From Glaciimonas sp. PAMC28666 (GTDB lineage: Bacteria > Pseudomonadota > Gammaproteobacteria > Burkholderiales > Burkholderiaceae_D): 64,000 nucleotides of DNA. Below, in pieces: positions 55,468 to 64,000 of the stretch; position 1 is the first letter of the stretch, and each line of letters begins with the position of its first letter. Under the pieces are notes generated by a model. That model was not told where the DNA came from. It ran no database searches and saw nothing but the letters and a program-made list of their open reading frames with translations. The DNA lies in contig NZ_CP070304.1 of assembly GCF_016917355.1 (NCBI RefSeq), positions 1-64,000 of the forward strand, in the 5' to 3' direction. Both the position numbers and the translations under genes were made by a program.

Positions 55468-58338
55468 ATGAACAAAAATACCCGGTTACATTTAGCATCA
55501 TTAGGCATAGCGCTGTTGGTCTGTACGTCTGCGACCGCTTCATCAGTGAACACCTCCTCCCAAAAGGTTCCCCCGCTGACTTTTCTCGATAGCGCTGCAC
55601 TCAAGAACGATCTCGATGGGCAGTTACAAGGCACGGTCAAATTTGTTCAAACGCATACTATTGACGCCACTGGAAATAGTAAAAACGAAATGCCAAGATT
55701 AGTCGGCAGCCGTAGCACCCTGACGATGCTGATTCCCCAAGATACAAGCGTTCAGTCGGTAACAGTGACCGGTCACGATAAAAATGGTAGTCTGCTGGGC
55801 CAGATCGACCTGGCGTCACCGGATAAACTTCCGCTCACAGACAATCCAAACCCACCGAGTGCCGAAAAGCCTGATGTCATTTATGCAGCCAACGCCTGGA
55901 GCACGGTGCTTCCCTGGAACTGGATGAAACCAGGTTTGACGCTCTCATTTTCTGATAACCAGCAACGTAGCGGAGAGTTGACCGCCATCGACATCGGTGC
56001 GGACAGTCAGGCGGTCTATCAAAATATTCAAATTGGAATGTTAACGCCTCCTGATCCAAAAGTAGACAATATTTTTGCTAACGATAAGGCGGCAGCGGAG
56101 GATTACTTTCAAAAACTCCCGGCTTCCCAGATCGTAGTAGGCAATTATGAATCCCTGACTTTAAGAAAAGTTGTCCTCTCCAACGGCACAGTGTACGACC
56201 ATGCAAGCCTGGATACCGGTAGTGATTTCTATGGCGATTTAAGAGAAGATATCGGCAAGGGGCTGATTTCGATAGGCATTGATAATGCCAACTTCGGTAT
56301 CAATTCATCCCAGGGGGATGCCCAATGGCAGCCCGGTTTGTTTCCAGTTTTTGCGGTGCATCAGTCTTGGGGAAATTACAGCAATGGCGTCGTTCAGCAT
56401 GGCCTGAGCGGTGGTAACGGCATGGCGACCCTGATGGGTACTTACGGTAACGAATTTAGCCATGAGCTAGGGCACGCCTACGGTATGGGACATTATCCTG
56501 GAGAAATATTATCGGTACATGATCGCAACTCGGGGTGGGGATGGGATGCCAAACAGAATCGATTTATTTCCAATTTTTACTGGGATTGGGACGGAGAAGC
56601 CTGTTACGAAGATATTTGTGTCGCACCGTTCGCCGGCAAATATGAATTCAACAAAGACACCATGGGAGATGGATACGCTTTGTCGCCAATCTCCCTTTAC
56701 ACGCATCACACCGGGTATACGCAAAAGCGCATGCAGCACTTTTTCGAAACGACCGGAATGATCAGCGAAAATTCATCGACCGGGTATCTGATGTGGGATG
56801 AAACAAAGAAAGCGATGGTTGAAAAAGCGGGCGAATGGCGTCGAAAACCGGTGGAATTTGGCGTCCCGGTGACTACACTGGTCGGCTACTACGATCCCCA
56901 AAAAAAGAAAACGAGTTATATCTATCCTGCGATGCACGGTAATTATGGGCATGTTTATGCACCGAAAAAAATCACCGCTGGGCAATGCGTGGCCGAAGTT
57001 AACTATGGCAGCGGAACCAGCGAAAAATTTGGGTTGGATGGAACACGCCTATCTCCCGATACCATGAACAAGTTTCATATCAATGTTTCCGCAGAACGCA
57101 ATCCAACCGATGTCACAGTAAGTTGTCCTGAAGTGGATATGGAGGAAATATTTTCAACCTGGAAATTGGATAAATTCAACGTATCGCGATTTGAAAACTG
57201 GGATGAAAATAATTACACAGGTAACATCGGCGATCTCTATTTCGACTCAGAAAACGGACGCTATTTCCGCTTGAAAACGCCGTCGTTCGGTTATTTCCCA
57301 ACCGATGAAAAAGACAACGACTACTGGACGTTCGTCACCAAAGAGAGCGATCTCAAGCGCGAGTTTGATGCAATACTTGCCGATGAAGACGCCACCGATA
57401 TTCTTCTGGAACCACTTGACTCAAACACGATCACTCCCGCTAACGGCACCCTTCATGCTCCTTTTATTATAGGGAATCTGCAGGGCAATTCGGAGGATAT
57501 TCTAGATACACCGGAAGCCGTCGTAGGGGCTGACATCGCCCATGCCGTTGCACCAACGAACGGCACTATCAGCTTTCCGTTAGACGGCAGCAAGAGCAAA
57601 GGCGCCGTGAAATACGAATGGGAACAATTAAGTGGGTCTGTTGCATTGATTGACGCCGACCGAGCCGTGGCAACAATGTCTGCGAAAAAAAATGACGCTG
57701 GTGAGAATACCTTTCAGCTCACCGTCACCAGCAAAAGTGGCAAGCAGAGCCGCGCCATTATTAACGTAACGGTCGTCGCCCCGGTCGTGGAGATATCTGG
57801 TGCCACCACCATTCTGGAAGGGCGAAAAAGCAGCTTGAAAGCGCAGGCAAACTTTGACGGAAAATATAGCTGGAAGGTACTAACCGCAGCCGGTAACGAA
57901 GTCATGCAAGGCGCGCAACAGGAATTGAACCTGTCAACATTAACAGCGGGCGATTACCAAATAACTGCCAGCGTAGAGAGCCAGCATGGCGAACGTCACG
58001 TCAGCGCACAACAACATCTCACGGTGAAAAAACCGGCAGAGAATGGCCCGCCCACCATAGTTGTCGATGGCCCCGCGCATGCAACCGCAGGTACTTTAGT
58101 AACGCTAGACGCCTCTGGTTCAAGCGCCGCTAACGGCGGCACCCTAAGTTATAGTTGGAAGGTATGGCCGCAATTGCCATTCGACACGGATGGCGCACAA
58201 CTCACGTTTACGGCGCCGGAACTGACGCGCCGGGTCGAGTATCTTTTCACCGTTAGCGCTAATGATGGCAACCTGAGTAACCAAAAGCATCATTTTGTGA
58301 TAGTTGAGGCCCATGCGACACCACCTGCCAGGCATTAA
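55468..58338 (+). CDS. Secreted M66-family zinc metalloprotease (StcE/TagA-like)
   Basis: 956 residues from ATG 55468, chosen because MNKNTRLHLASLGIALLVC starts a signal peptide; an ATG 30 codons earlier would bury it. The catalytic site reads HELGHAYGMGH with zinc ligands His332, His336 and His342 and catalytic Glu333, followed by the M66-typical VHDRNSGWGWD. C-terminal beta-sandwich regions near 690-775 and 860-948 (GSKSKGAVKYEWEQLSG; LDASGSSAANGGTLSYSWKV) look like PKD-type domains. StcE and TagA cut mucin-type glycoproteins; export of this protein is presumably by type II secretion. It stands alone and ends at a strong terminator. Confidence 0.88.
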   Translation: MNKNTRLHLASLGIALLVCTSATASSVNTSSQKVPPLTFLDSAALKNDLDGQLQGTVKFVQTHTIDATGNSKNEMPRLVGSRSTLTMLIPQDTSVQSVTVTGHDKNGSLLGQIDLASPDKLPLTDNPNPPSAEKPDVIYAANAWSTVLPWNWMKPGLTLSFSDNQQRSGELTAIDIGADSQAVYQNIQIGMLTPPDPKVDNIFANDKAAAEDYFQKLPASQIVVGNYESLTLRKVVLSNGTVYDHASLDTGSDFYGDLREDIGKGLISIGIDNANFGINSSQGDAQWQPGLFPVFAVHQSWGNYSNGVVQHGLSGGNGMATLMGTYGNEFSHELGHAYGMGHYPGEILSVHDRNSGWGWDAKQNRFISNFYWDWDGEACYEDICVAPFAGKYEFNKDTMGDGYALSPISLYTHHTGYTQKRMQHFFETTGMISENSSTGYLMWDETKKAMVEKAGEWRRKPVEFGVPVTTLVGYYDPQKKKTSYIYPAMHGNYGHVYAPKKITAGQCVAEVNYGSGTSEKFGLDGTRLSPDTMNKFHINVSAERNPTDVTVSCPEVDMEEIFSTWKLDKFNVSRFENWDENNYTGNIGDLYFDSENGRYFRLKTPSFGYFPTDEKDNDYWTFVTKESDLKREFDAILADEDATDILLEPLDSNTITPANGTLHAPFIIGNLQGNSEDILDTPEAVVGADIAHAVAPTNGTISFPLDGSKSKGAVKYEWEQLSGSVALIDADRAVATMSAKKNDAGENTFQLTVTSKSGKQSRAIINVTVVAPVVEISGATTILEGRKSSLKAQANFDGKYSWKVLTAAGNEVMQGAQQELNLSTLTAGDYQITASVESQHGERHVSAQQHLTVKKPAENGPPTIVVDGPAHATAGTLVTLDASGSSAANGGTLSYSWKVWPQLPFDTDGAQLTFTAPELTRRVEYLFTVSANDGNLSNQKHHFVIVEAHATPPARH

Positions 58339-58370
58339 TCTACAGGAATAAAGCAGCTCTTCCCATACCG

Positions 58371-58398
58371 CCCGGCGCATCGCGTCGGGTTTTTTTTT
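58371..58398 (+). terminator. Intrinsic terminator after the metalloprotease gene
   Basis: CCCGgCG-catcg-CGtCGGG stem immediately followed by a run of nine T on the plus strand, 33 bp after the stop codon. Confidence 0.88.
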
Positions 58399-58425
58399 GC
58401 TACTCTGCGGTTCGTCAAGCTATCG

Positions 58426-59022
58426 CTAATCTCGCGATTTACTGAGTTGATAACTCAGATGCGCCTTCACCGTCGGCCATTCGCCCGCGATAATGCTATA
58501 CACGCAGGTGTCGCGCACAGTCCCGTTCGGTGAAATTTGATGCTGACGCAAAATACCGTCCAGCTTCGCGCCCAGTCTTTCAATGCCAGCGCGGCTTTGA
58601 AGGTTGAAAAAATGGGTCCTGAATTCGACCGCGATGCAATCCAGCTGTTCAAACGCGTGCGTTAGCAACAGGCGCTTGCATTCGGTATTGAGCGGGCTGC
58701 GCTGCACCCGCTTGCGATACCAGGTTGAGCCGATTTCCAGACGCCGGTTTGCAGAGTCGATGTTCATGTAAGTGGTCATGCCAACCGCTTGACCGGTCGC
58801 ATTTTCGATAATCGCGAACGGTAACATCGCCCCTTTTGCATGCAAATCCAAACGCCGGCTAATCTCCGCCTCGATCTTATCCGGCGTGGGAATCGCGGTG
58901 TACCATAAGTTCCAAAGTTCGCCATCTTTTACGGCCTCAATCAGATCATCCTTATGCGCGTGCGACAAGGGCACCAATGACCCAACCTGCCCGGTTAACG
59001 TTACCAACTGCGTCAAACTCAT
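58426..59022 (-). CDS. GNAT acetyltransferase (RimJ/RimL-like)
   Basis: 198 residues. The GNAT core is visible: PFAIIENATGQAVGMTTYMNID (beta strands 2-4), RRLEIGSTWYRKRVQRSPLNTE (acetyl-CoA loop region, motif A in the RimJ variant), and FEQLDCIAVEFRTHFFNLQSRAGIERLGA (motif B). This matches the COG1670 group that acetylates protein N-termini or small amines. Not in an operon. Convergent with the metalloprotease gene. Confidence 0.88.
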   Translation of the reverse strand: MSLTQLVTLTGQVGSLVPLSHAHKDDLIEAVKDGELWNLWYTAIPTPDKIEAEISRRLDLHAKGAMLPFAIIENATGQAVGMTTYMNIDSANRRLEIGSTWYRKRVQRSPLNTECKRLLLTHAFEQLDCIAVEFRTHFFNLQSRAGIERLGAKLDGILRQHQISPNGTVRDTCVYSIIAGEWPTVKAHLSYQLSKSRD

Positions 59023-59130
59023 ATTCGGCTCTCTTTTTAGTCAATTCAGTTACATTACTGGAATAAGTTGAACTTGGAAAATAAAACACGCTTTTTTTTC
59101 GCACGAGATTTTAAAATAACAGGATTGAGC

Positions 59131-59577
59131 ATGGTAATCCCTAACCTATCGAACGTACCGAGCGAATCGAATATCTCGCGCCCATTGCGGGTACTGGATG
59201 TTTCCGCTCTCGCCTGCATGGCAATCAAAACCAGCCTGATCGATGCCAAATGTGCTTGTCGACCAGAAAATGCCGTCAGTTGGCAGACTGTGCCGCCGTC
59301 TCTGGATGAGGCCCATTTTGAAGCGGTCGGAACATTGCGGGAAGACCCGTTCGTGGAACCCACGTTTGCAGAATATCATCCTGCCGGAACGCGTTATGAA
59401 TCGCCGGATGCGCCAATTGCGCCGCGATTTTTTCCCTACAATCGTTGCGCGGTGACCCGCTGTGTCTTGTGCGGCCGTCACTATTTGCGCTACACCGAAG
59501 CTGGCGGTTATTTTGTCGATCATCGCATACGTCTGTTGTCGGCTACCCACCTCATTGATGCGGCAGCGCCGACCTGA
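59131..59577 (+). CDS. Conserved small cysteine-containing protein, function unknown
   Basis: 148 residues from ATG 59131, which has AGGA 6 bases upstream; a start at 59068 lacks this. Two blocks stand out: PSLDEAHFEAVGTLREDP and YNRCAVTRCVLCGRHYLRY, the latter with three Cys (CxxxxCxxC), a possible metal-binding knuckle near residues 108-116, followed by EAGGYFVDHRIR. I recall this block order in proteins of other Burkholderiales but no function. No membrane segment. Confidence 0.72.
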   Translation: MVIPNLSNVPSESNISRPLRVLDVSALACMAIKTSLIDAKCACRPENAVSWQTVPPSLDEAHFEAVGTLREDPFVEPTFAEYHPAGTRYESPDAPIAPRFFPYNRCAVTRCVLCGRHYLRYTEAGGYFVDHRIRLLSATHLIDAAAPT

Positions 59578-59606
59578 TCTGCCGTGTCATTTCCCTGATC
59601 GAAGCC

Positions 59607-59630
59607 GAACGCCATCATCAGATGGCGTTC
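59607..59630. terminator. Perfect hairpin between convergent small genes
   Basis: GAACGCCATC-atca-GATGGCGTTC, a 10-bp perfect stem 30 bp after one stop and 8 bp before the other. The tails are only weakly T-rich (CATGATTTTA on plus). Confidence 0.65.
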
Positions 59631-59637
59631 CATGATT

Positions 59638-59871
59638 TTACGTCAGAGGGGTCTCCACCTGCAGCGCCCGTACTTCCTCCTGCGCGTTTTTCAAAAGGGC
59701 TTGTGTCGCCTCTAACACTTCTTGCACGGTTGCATGGGGAAGTCCGTCATGCTCGTTATCAAACGACACCGACAAGGCGGCGAGGATAGCGGACGTACGG
59801 CTGTGAAGTAACGTGAGATTATCGGCGATTTCGATATTTCGTATGGTGCTTGCCTGGACGCTTGTCTGCAT
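59638..59871 (-). CDS. Small hypothetical protein
   Basis: 77 residues, acidic and helical (ATVQEVLEATQALLKNAQEEVRALQVE), no membrane segment or known motif. The start is preceded by AAGAAAG, a weak Shine-Dalgarno. Coding is likely from composition and from the terminator-like hairpin after the stop, but this is not certain. It is divergent from the regulator gene of the cyd operon. Confidence 0.6.
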   Translation of the reverse strand: MQTSVQASTIRNIEIADNLTLLHSRTSAILAALSVSFDNEHDGLPHATVQEVLEATQALLKNAQEEVRALQVETPLT

Positions 59872-60146
59872 TTTTACTTTCTTGGATAGTTAGAAGACGC
59901 AACTACAATCTCGCACGAAAACAACAACGGCGTTGCACCGTCTGTGCGCATTGGATGAGCAGGTTTCCAATCCTGGTCTCCTCTTTCTCAGAGACCTTTT
60001 TAGTATCCAACACTTTTTACGAACGTGCAAGCACACGCGCTGCCTTAAACGGCGTCAGTGATGCAATTTCCCCCCCCCGAAAAAAGCCCGTTACGTTACG
60101 CAGATCGCAACCATTCCCCTTGCAAATCTTCCTGTTATGTCATACA

Positions 60147-60164
60147 TTTCAGTAATTACTGAAA
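60147..60164. promoter_or_regulatory. 18-bp perfect palindrome, probable operator of the cyd-operon regulator
   Basis: TTTCAGTAATTACTGAAA is fully palindromic and lies 36 bp before the regulator start, in the 328-bp gap 59872-60199. MarR/GbsR-type dimers bind such sites. The gap also has a run of nine C (60071-60079) and no other gene. Confidence 0.85.
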
Positions 60165-60199
60165 ATTCAAAAATCCAAAACCGCCATTTCCACCACTTT

Positions 60200-60847
60200 A
60201 TGCCCCTAAACTCTTCCGATCAAAGCGCAAGCGAACTGACACCACTCACGCCGCTCACGTCCCGTTTCATCTCCCATTTCGGTGAAATGGGCAGCCGATG
60301 GGGAATCAACCGTACCGTTGGTCAGATTTACGCCTTGTTGTACGTCCTCGGGCAACCGCTGAACGCGGACCAGATCGCGGATTACCTCGCGTTTTCGCGC
60401 TCGAATGTGAGCATGGGATTGAAAGAACTGCAATCTTGGCGATTGGTTAAGTTATTGCACCGTCCGGGCGACAGGCGTGAATATTTTGAACCGCCCAAAG
60501 ATATCTGGGATATTTTTAAAGCCTTGCTGGAAGAGCGGCGCCGTCGTGAAATTGAGCCAACACTTTCCATGCTGCGCGACGCCCTGCTGGAAAATCCGTC
60601 ATCGGCATCTGATAAAGAAGCCCAAAAACGCATGCGCGAGATGTATGATTTGATTGAACTATCAAGCTCGTGGTTCGACGACGTGCAACGCTTATCCCCC
60701 GAAACGCTGGCATCCCTGATGAAAATGGGATCAAAAGTGGGCAAGCTGCTGGACGTACGCGATAAATTTCGACTCTCGCCGACTGGCAAAAAAACCAAGG
60801 CAGAGAAGACGGCGGTTAATCCCGCTGACGTTGCAACGAAAGAATAG
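60200..60847 (+). CDS. GbsR/MarR-family regulator of the cytochrome bd operon
   Basis: 215 residues from ATG 60200; a start at 60137 would read through the palindromic operator, so the later one is preferred although its Shine-Dalgarno is weak. Winged helix: GQIYALLYVLGQPLNADQIADYL then SRSNVSMGLKELQSWRLV and the wing HRPGDRREYFEP, the GbsR subclass pattern. The C-terminal half is helical with a basic tail. It is two bases from cydP, so it is the first gene of the cyd operon and probably regulates it through the site at 60147-60164. Signal unknown; redox or oxygen is a guess. Confidence 0.88.
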   Translation: MPLNSSDQSASELTPLTPLTSRFISHFGEMGSRWGINRTVGQIYALLYVLGQPLNADQIADYLAFSRSNVSMGLKELQSWRLVKLLHRPGDRREYFEPPKDIWDIFKALLEERRRREIEPTLSMLRDALLENPSSASDKEAQKRMREMYDLIELSSSWFDDVQRLSPETLASLMKMGSKVGKLLDVRDKFRLSPTGKKTKAEKTAVNPADVATKE

Positions 60848-60849
60848 AG

Positions 60850-61146
60850 ATGCACTCTTTTATTTTTCCGAAAAGCTGGTCTCGATTACCGCTGTGGGTC
60901 GAAATCAGCTTGATTGTAGTAGTCAAATTGGCGCTTTTGTTTATCCTGTGGAAGCTCTTTTTTTCTGCGCCGCAAACTAAAAAAATGCGCATGCCGACCG
61001 ATCTGGTTGAGCAACATTTTTTAACCGACCGCCCCCTTCCTAAGCTGACCAGCACAACTAAGCCAATCACGCCAACCTCACTGTCGGCAAGCACCACTTT
61101 ACCTCCATCCTCCCCCACGTCTGAGGCGCAGCATGATTCCCATTGA
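60850..61146 (+). CDS. cydP: CydP, putative small subunit of cytochrome bd oxidase
   Basis: 98 residues with one membrane helix near 15-38 (VEISLIVVVKLALLFILWKLFF), then KKMRMPTDLVEQHFL and a Thr/Ser/Pro-rich tail. The helix-KKMRMP-block arrangement and the position just before cydA match the family annotated as CydP in Burkholderiales. It overlaps cydA by 14 bp. The ATG lies 2 bases after the regulator stop. Its role in the complex is not established. Confidence 0.82.
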   Translation: MHSFIFPKSWSRLPLWVEISLIVVVKLALLFILWKLFFSAPQTKKMRMPTDLVEQHFLTDRPLPKLTSTTKPITPTSLSASTTLPPSSPTSEAQHDSH

Positions 61147-62761
61147 TGAAGTAGTCAACCTTTCGCGTCTGCAGTTCGCTGCAACGGCCATGTTCCATTT
61201 TTTGTTCGTCCCGCTCACGCTTGGCCTGGCCTGGATTCTGGTCATAATGGAGTCGGTGTATGTCATGACCGGCAGCCCGATCTATAAGGACATGACCCGC
61301 TTCTGGGGCAAATTATTCGGTATTAACTTTGCGATGGGGATCGCCACCGGTATTACGCTGGAGTTCCAGTTCGGGACCAACTGGTCCTATTATTCGCACT
61401 ACGTCGGCGATATTTTTGGCACCCCTTTGGCGCTTGAGGGGATGATGGCCTTCTTCCTTGAATCCACGTTCGTCGGCCTGTTTTTCTTCGGCTGGGATCG
61501 CCTCTCAAAGGTGCAGCATTTGTTCATCACCTTTCTGGTAGCGTTAGGTTCGAGCCTTTCAGCACTATGGATTTTGATCGCCAATGGATGGATGAACAAT
61601 CCGGTCGGCGCAGAGTTTAACTATGCCACCATGCGCATGGAACTTACCAGTATCGTGGACGTGATTTTTAACCCGGTGGCGCAGGTGAAGTTTGTGCATA
61701 CCCTTTCTGCCGGTTACGTCGCCGCTTCCATGTTTGTGCTCGGCATTTCCTCCTTCTATTTGCTGCGAGGCCGTGATACCGCGTTCGCCCTGCGTTCATT
61801 TGCGATCGCGGCCGGTTTCGGTCTGGCGGCAACGTTATCGGTGATCGTCCTCGGCGACGAATCTGGCTACACCGCCGGTGAGGTCAACAAAGTCAAAATG
61901 GCGGCGATGGAGGCTGAATGGCATACCGAACCAGCCCCTGCGGGTATCACTGTGTTTGGGTGGCCTAACGAGAAAGAACAGCGCACCGATTATGCCGTCA
62001 AAATTCCCTACGTTTTAGGGTTGATTGGCACGCGTTCGGTCGATAAACAGATTACCGGCATCCTTGATCTGAAAAAGGAACATGAGGTCCGCATCCGTAA
62101 CGGCATGCTGGCGTACGCCGCGCTGACGCGCCTGAAATCCGGCGACAAATCGCCGGAAGCAATAGCGGCTTTTGATAAACTTAAAGATGATCTGGGTTTT
62201 GGTCTGTTGTTAAAAAAATATACGCCTGCCGTGATCGATGCGACCCCTGCGCAAATTGCGATGGCGGTCAATGACACCTTCCCAAAAATTGCGCCGATGT
62301 TTTGGTCATTCCGGTTGATGGTCGCGCTTGGTATCTTGTTCCTGTTCATTTTTTCGACATCGTTCTACTTTTTGATACGAAAAAAACTGGCGCAACAACG
62401 CTGGCTTTTACGACTGGCGATGTACAGCATTCCTTTGCCTTGGGTGGCTATCGAGCTTGGCTGGGTGTTGGCGGAATATGGCCGTCAACCATGGACCATC
62501 TCAGGTATTTTGCCTACGCACTTATCGGCCTCTACTCTTCAACCGTCCAGTTTATATTTCAGTCTGGCAGGCTTCTTGTTGTTCTATAGTTTCTTGTTCG
62601 TGATCGAAATGATCCTGATGGTGAAGTACGCACGGCGCGGCCCGAGCAGTCTGCACACGGGAAAATATCATTGGGAAATCCTGGAAAAAATTCAATCGAA
62701 CAATGCAAAAAAAAATGTTGGCCGTGTGCCGCAACCGGCGATTGAAGGGAAAACACCATGA
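61133..62761 (+). CDS. cydA: Cytochrome bd ubiquinol oxidase subunit I
   Basis: 542 residues with about nine membrane segments. Heme ligands fit: His22 in MFHFLF (heme b595), His189 in [11 protein letters not shown] (heme b558), with the Met ligand expected later. The quinol-binding Q-loop (about 250-370, starting [12 protein letters not shown]) is long, as in the E. coli type. The complex oxidises ubiquinol and reduces O2 to water with high affinity. Its stop overlaps the cydB start as ATGA. Confidence 0.97.
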   Translation: MIPIDEVVNLSRLQFAATAMFHFLFVPLTLGLAWILVIMESVYVMTGSPIYKDMTRFWGKLFGINFAMGIATGITLEFQFGTNWSYYSHYVGDIFGTPLALEGMMAFFLESTFVGLFFFGWDRLSKVQHLFITFLVALGSSLSALWILIANGWMNNPVGAEFNYATMRMELTSIVDVIFNPVAQVKFVHTLSAGYVAASMFVLGISSFYLLRGRDTAFALRSFAIAAGFGLAATLSVIVLGDESGYTAGEVNKVKMAAMEAEWHTEPAPAGITVFGWPNEKEQRTDYAVKIPYVLGLIGTRSVDKQITGILDLKKEHEVRIRNGMLAYAALTRLKSGDKSPEAIAAFDKLKDDLGFGLLLKKYTPAVIDATPAQIAMAVNDTFPKIAPMFWSFRLMVALGILFLFIFSTSFYFLIRKKLAQQRWLLRLAMYSIPLPWVAIELGWVLAEYGRQPWTISGILPTHLSASTLQPSSLYFSLAGFLLFYSFLFVIEMILMVKYARRGPSSLHTGKYHWEILEKIQSNNAKKNVGRVPQPAIEGKTP

Positions 62762-63900
62762 TGTTCGACTATGAAACATTAAAGATGATCTGGTGGGGTT
62801 TCGTCGGCGTGCTGTTGGTTGGATTTGCGCTTACCGGCGGCTTTGACTTCGGCGTCGGTATCATGTTGCCGTTTATAGGCAAGACCGATACCGAACGGCG
62901 CGTGGTGATTAATTCGATCGGCAGCACCTGGGAAGGCAATCAAACCTGGTTCATCACCGCTGGCGGTGCGCTGTTTGCGGTCTGGCCGCTGGTTTATGGG
63001 GCGGCTTTCTCCGGGTTCTATGTGGCCTTGATGTTATTGTTGTTTTCGTTGTTTTTCCGCCCGGTGGGATTTGACTATCGCAGCAAAATTGCCGATCCGC
63101 GCTGGCGCAATTTCTGGGATTGGGGTCTGTTTGCTGGCGGGCTGGTGCCTGCACTGATATTTGGCGTCGCATTCGGTAATTTATTATTAGGCGTCCCATT
63201 TCATTACGACGACACGATGCGGGTGGAATATATCGGCGGCTTCTTCGGCTTGCTTAATCCGTTTGGCTTGCTGTCCGGCGTTCTCAGCATCACTATGCTG
63301 GTGATGCATGGTGCCGGTTTTCTGCAAGTGAAGACCGACGACGTGATCGCGTTGCGGGCGCGCAAAATTGCTATCGGCGCGGCGTTAGTCACCATCGTGT
63401 TATTTGTCGTTGGCGGGTGGTGGATAGCTACTGGTATCCACGGTTATCGGATTATCGCCATGCCGGATGCCAATAGCGCCTTCATGCCTCCCGCCAAGAC
63501 CGTTGTCAGCGCGGCCGGTGCCTGGATGGACAACTACGCCAAGTGGCCTGCAACGTGGGCGCTACCGATCATTGCTGTGATCGCAGCGTTATTGTGTGTG
63601 GTGTTTAGTTTGGCGCGCAAGGCACTGCTCGCATTTTTGTCGAGTGGTGTCGCTGTGACCGGGATAATTTTAACGGCTGGCACGGCGATGTTCCCGTTCG
63701 TTATGCCCTCTTCGCTCGATCCCAACAGCAGCCTGACGGTCTGGGATGCGGTCTCGAGTTATAAAACGCTGGGTATCATGTTTTGGGTGGTGGTGATCAT
63801 GCTGCCTATCATCATTCTTTACACCAGCTGGGTGTATCGGATCATGCGTGGCAAAGTCACCCTTCAGGACATTCATGATAACGAGCATACGGCGTATTAA
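62758..63900 (+). CDS. cydB: Cytochrome bd ubiquinol oxidase subunit II
   Basis: 380 residues, eight membrane segments, typical size. Signature: [13 protein letters not shown] near 24 with acidic residue, [20 protein letters not shown] near 46-65 (conserved WEGNQ), and [22 protein letters not shown] near the end. Partner of CydA. Followed by 61 bp and cydX. Confidence 0.97.
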   Translation: MMFDYETLKMIWWGFVGVLLVGFALTGGFDFGVGIMLPFIGKTDTERRVVINSIGSTWEGNQTWFITAGGALFAVWPLVYGAAFSGFYVALMLLLFSLFFRPVGFDYRSKIADPRWRNFWDWGLFAGGLVPALIFGVAFGNLLLGVPFHYDDTMRVEYIGGFFGLLNPFGLLSGVLSITMLVMHGAGFLQVKTDDVIALRARKIAIGAALVTIVLFVVGGWWIATGIHGYRIIAMPDANSAFMPPAKTVVSAAGAWMDNYAKWPATWALPIIAVIAALLCVVFSLARKALLAFLSSGVAVTGIILTAGTAMFPFVMPSSLDPNSSLTVWDAVSSYKTLGIMFWVVVIMLPIIILYTSWVYRIMRGKVTLQDIHDNEHTAY

Positions 63901-63961
63901 TTTTGATCACACGGATTGCTTGCTTTCGTTGTGAGGCGGAAGCAAGAAAAAGGAGCAAGTT

Positions 63962-64000
63962 ATGTGGTACTTCGCTTGGATTTTAGGAGTTGGACTGGCA
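63962..64000 (+). CDS. cydX: CydX, small cytochrome bd subunit (cut by the window edge)
   Basis: ATG at 63962 preceded by AAAGGAG; the first 13 codons encode MWYFAWILGVGLA, the typical start of CydX/YbgT proteins, single-helix subunits (about 37 residues) that stabilise the bd oxidase heme centre. The rest lies past the window. Confidence 0.92.
   Translation, partial: MWYFAWILGVGLA

Overview
The window looks like a chromosomal segment of a betaproteobacterium, most likely from the Oxalobacteraceae (Herbaspirillum / Collimonas / Glaciimonas type). That is inferred from gene content and order (glnB next to nadE, a GbsR-like regulator with cydP-cydA-cydB-cydX, a btu/cob cluster behind a B12 riboswitch). 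No tRNA, rRNA, CRISPR array, integrase or insertion sequence was seen. All positions, motif residues and repeat copies were read by eye; no database search was run.

Layout. 1-3.8 kb: a partial CYTH protein, the cbpA-cbpM co-chaperone pair and a cardiolipin synthase. 3.9-11.8 kb: a 1791-residue DUF4011/SF1 helicase/Vsr-like nuclease (candidate antiphage protein), a zinc-ribbon protein, a methyltransferase and a pseudouridine synthase homologue that has lost its catalytic motifs. 12.1-23.9 kb: two tandem paralogues of about 1960 residues each. They carry a hydrophobic segment, a protein-kinase-like domain and a C-terminal domain resembling toxin autoprocessing (CPD) folds with Ser at the nucleophile position. 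This is the most unusual part of the window. 24.6-32.6 kb: a small conserved protein, purL, a quinone-reductase-like enzyme with a divergent LysR regulator, and a periplasmic ATP-dependent DNA ligase (LigE type).

32.7-40 kb: a sugar operon made of a LacI repressor behind a 42-bp near-perfect palindrome, an ATPase/permease/binding-protein ABC importer, a TIM-barrel isomerase and a Gfo/Idh/MocA dehydrogenase. Two post-transcriptional devices are visible: a five-codon minicistron overlapping the ATPase start, and a nested stem-loop after the binding-protein gene. 40-48.3 kb: vitamin B12 uptake and salvage (btuF, btuD, btuC, riboswitch-btuB, cobC, cobS, cobT). Around 42.4-43.6 kb the strand composition is strongly distorted around an inverted-repeat element. 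48.6-59.9 kb: glnB, nadE, a FemAB-like acyltransferase, an EamA exporter, ppa, an alpha/beta hydrolase, an M66 (StcE-like) secreted metalloprotease, a GNAT acetyltransferase and two small conserved proteins. 60.1-64 kb: the cytochrome bd oxidase operon (GbsR-like regulator with an 18-bp palindromic operator, cydP, cydA, cydB, and cydX cut by the window edge).

A recurring feature is short-period (8-11 bp) tandem repeats, nearly all in the gaps between genes, at seven separate places.
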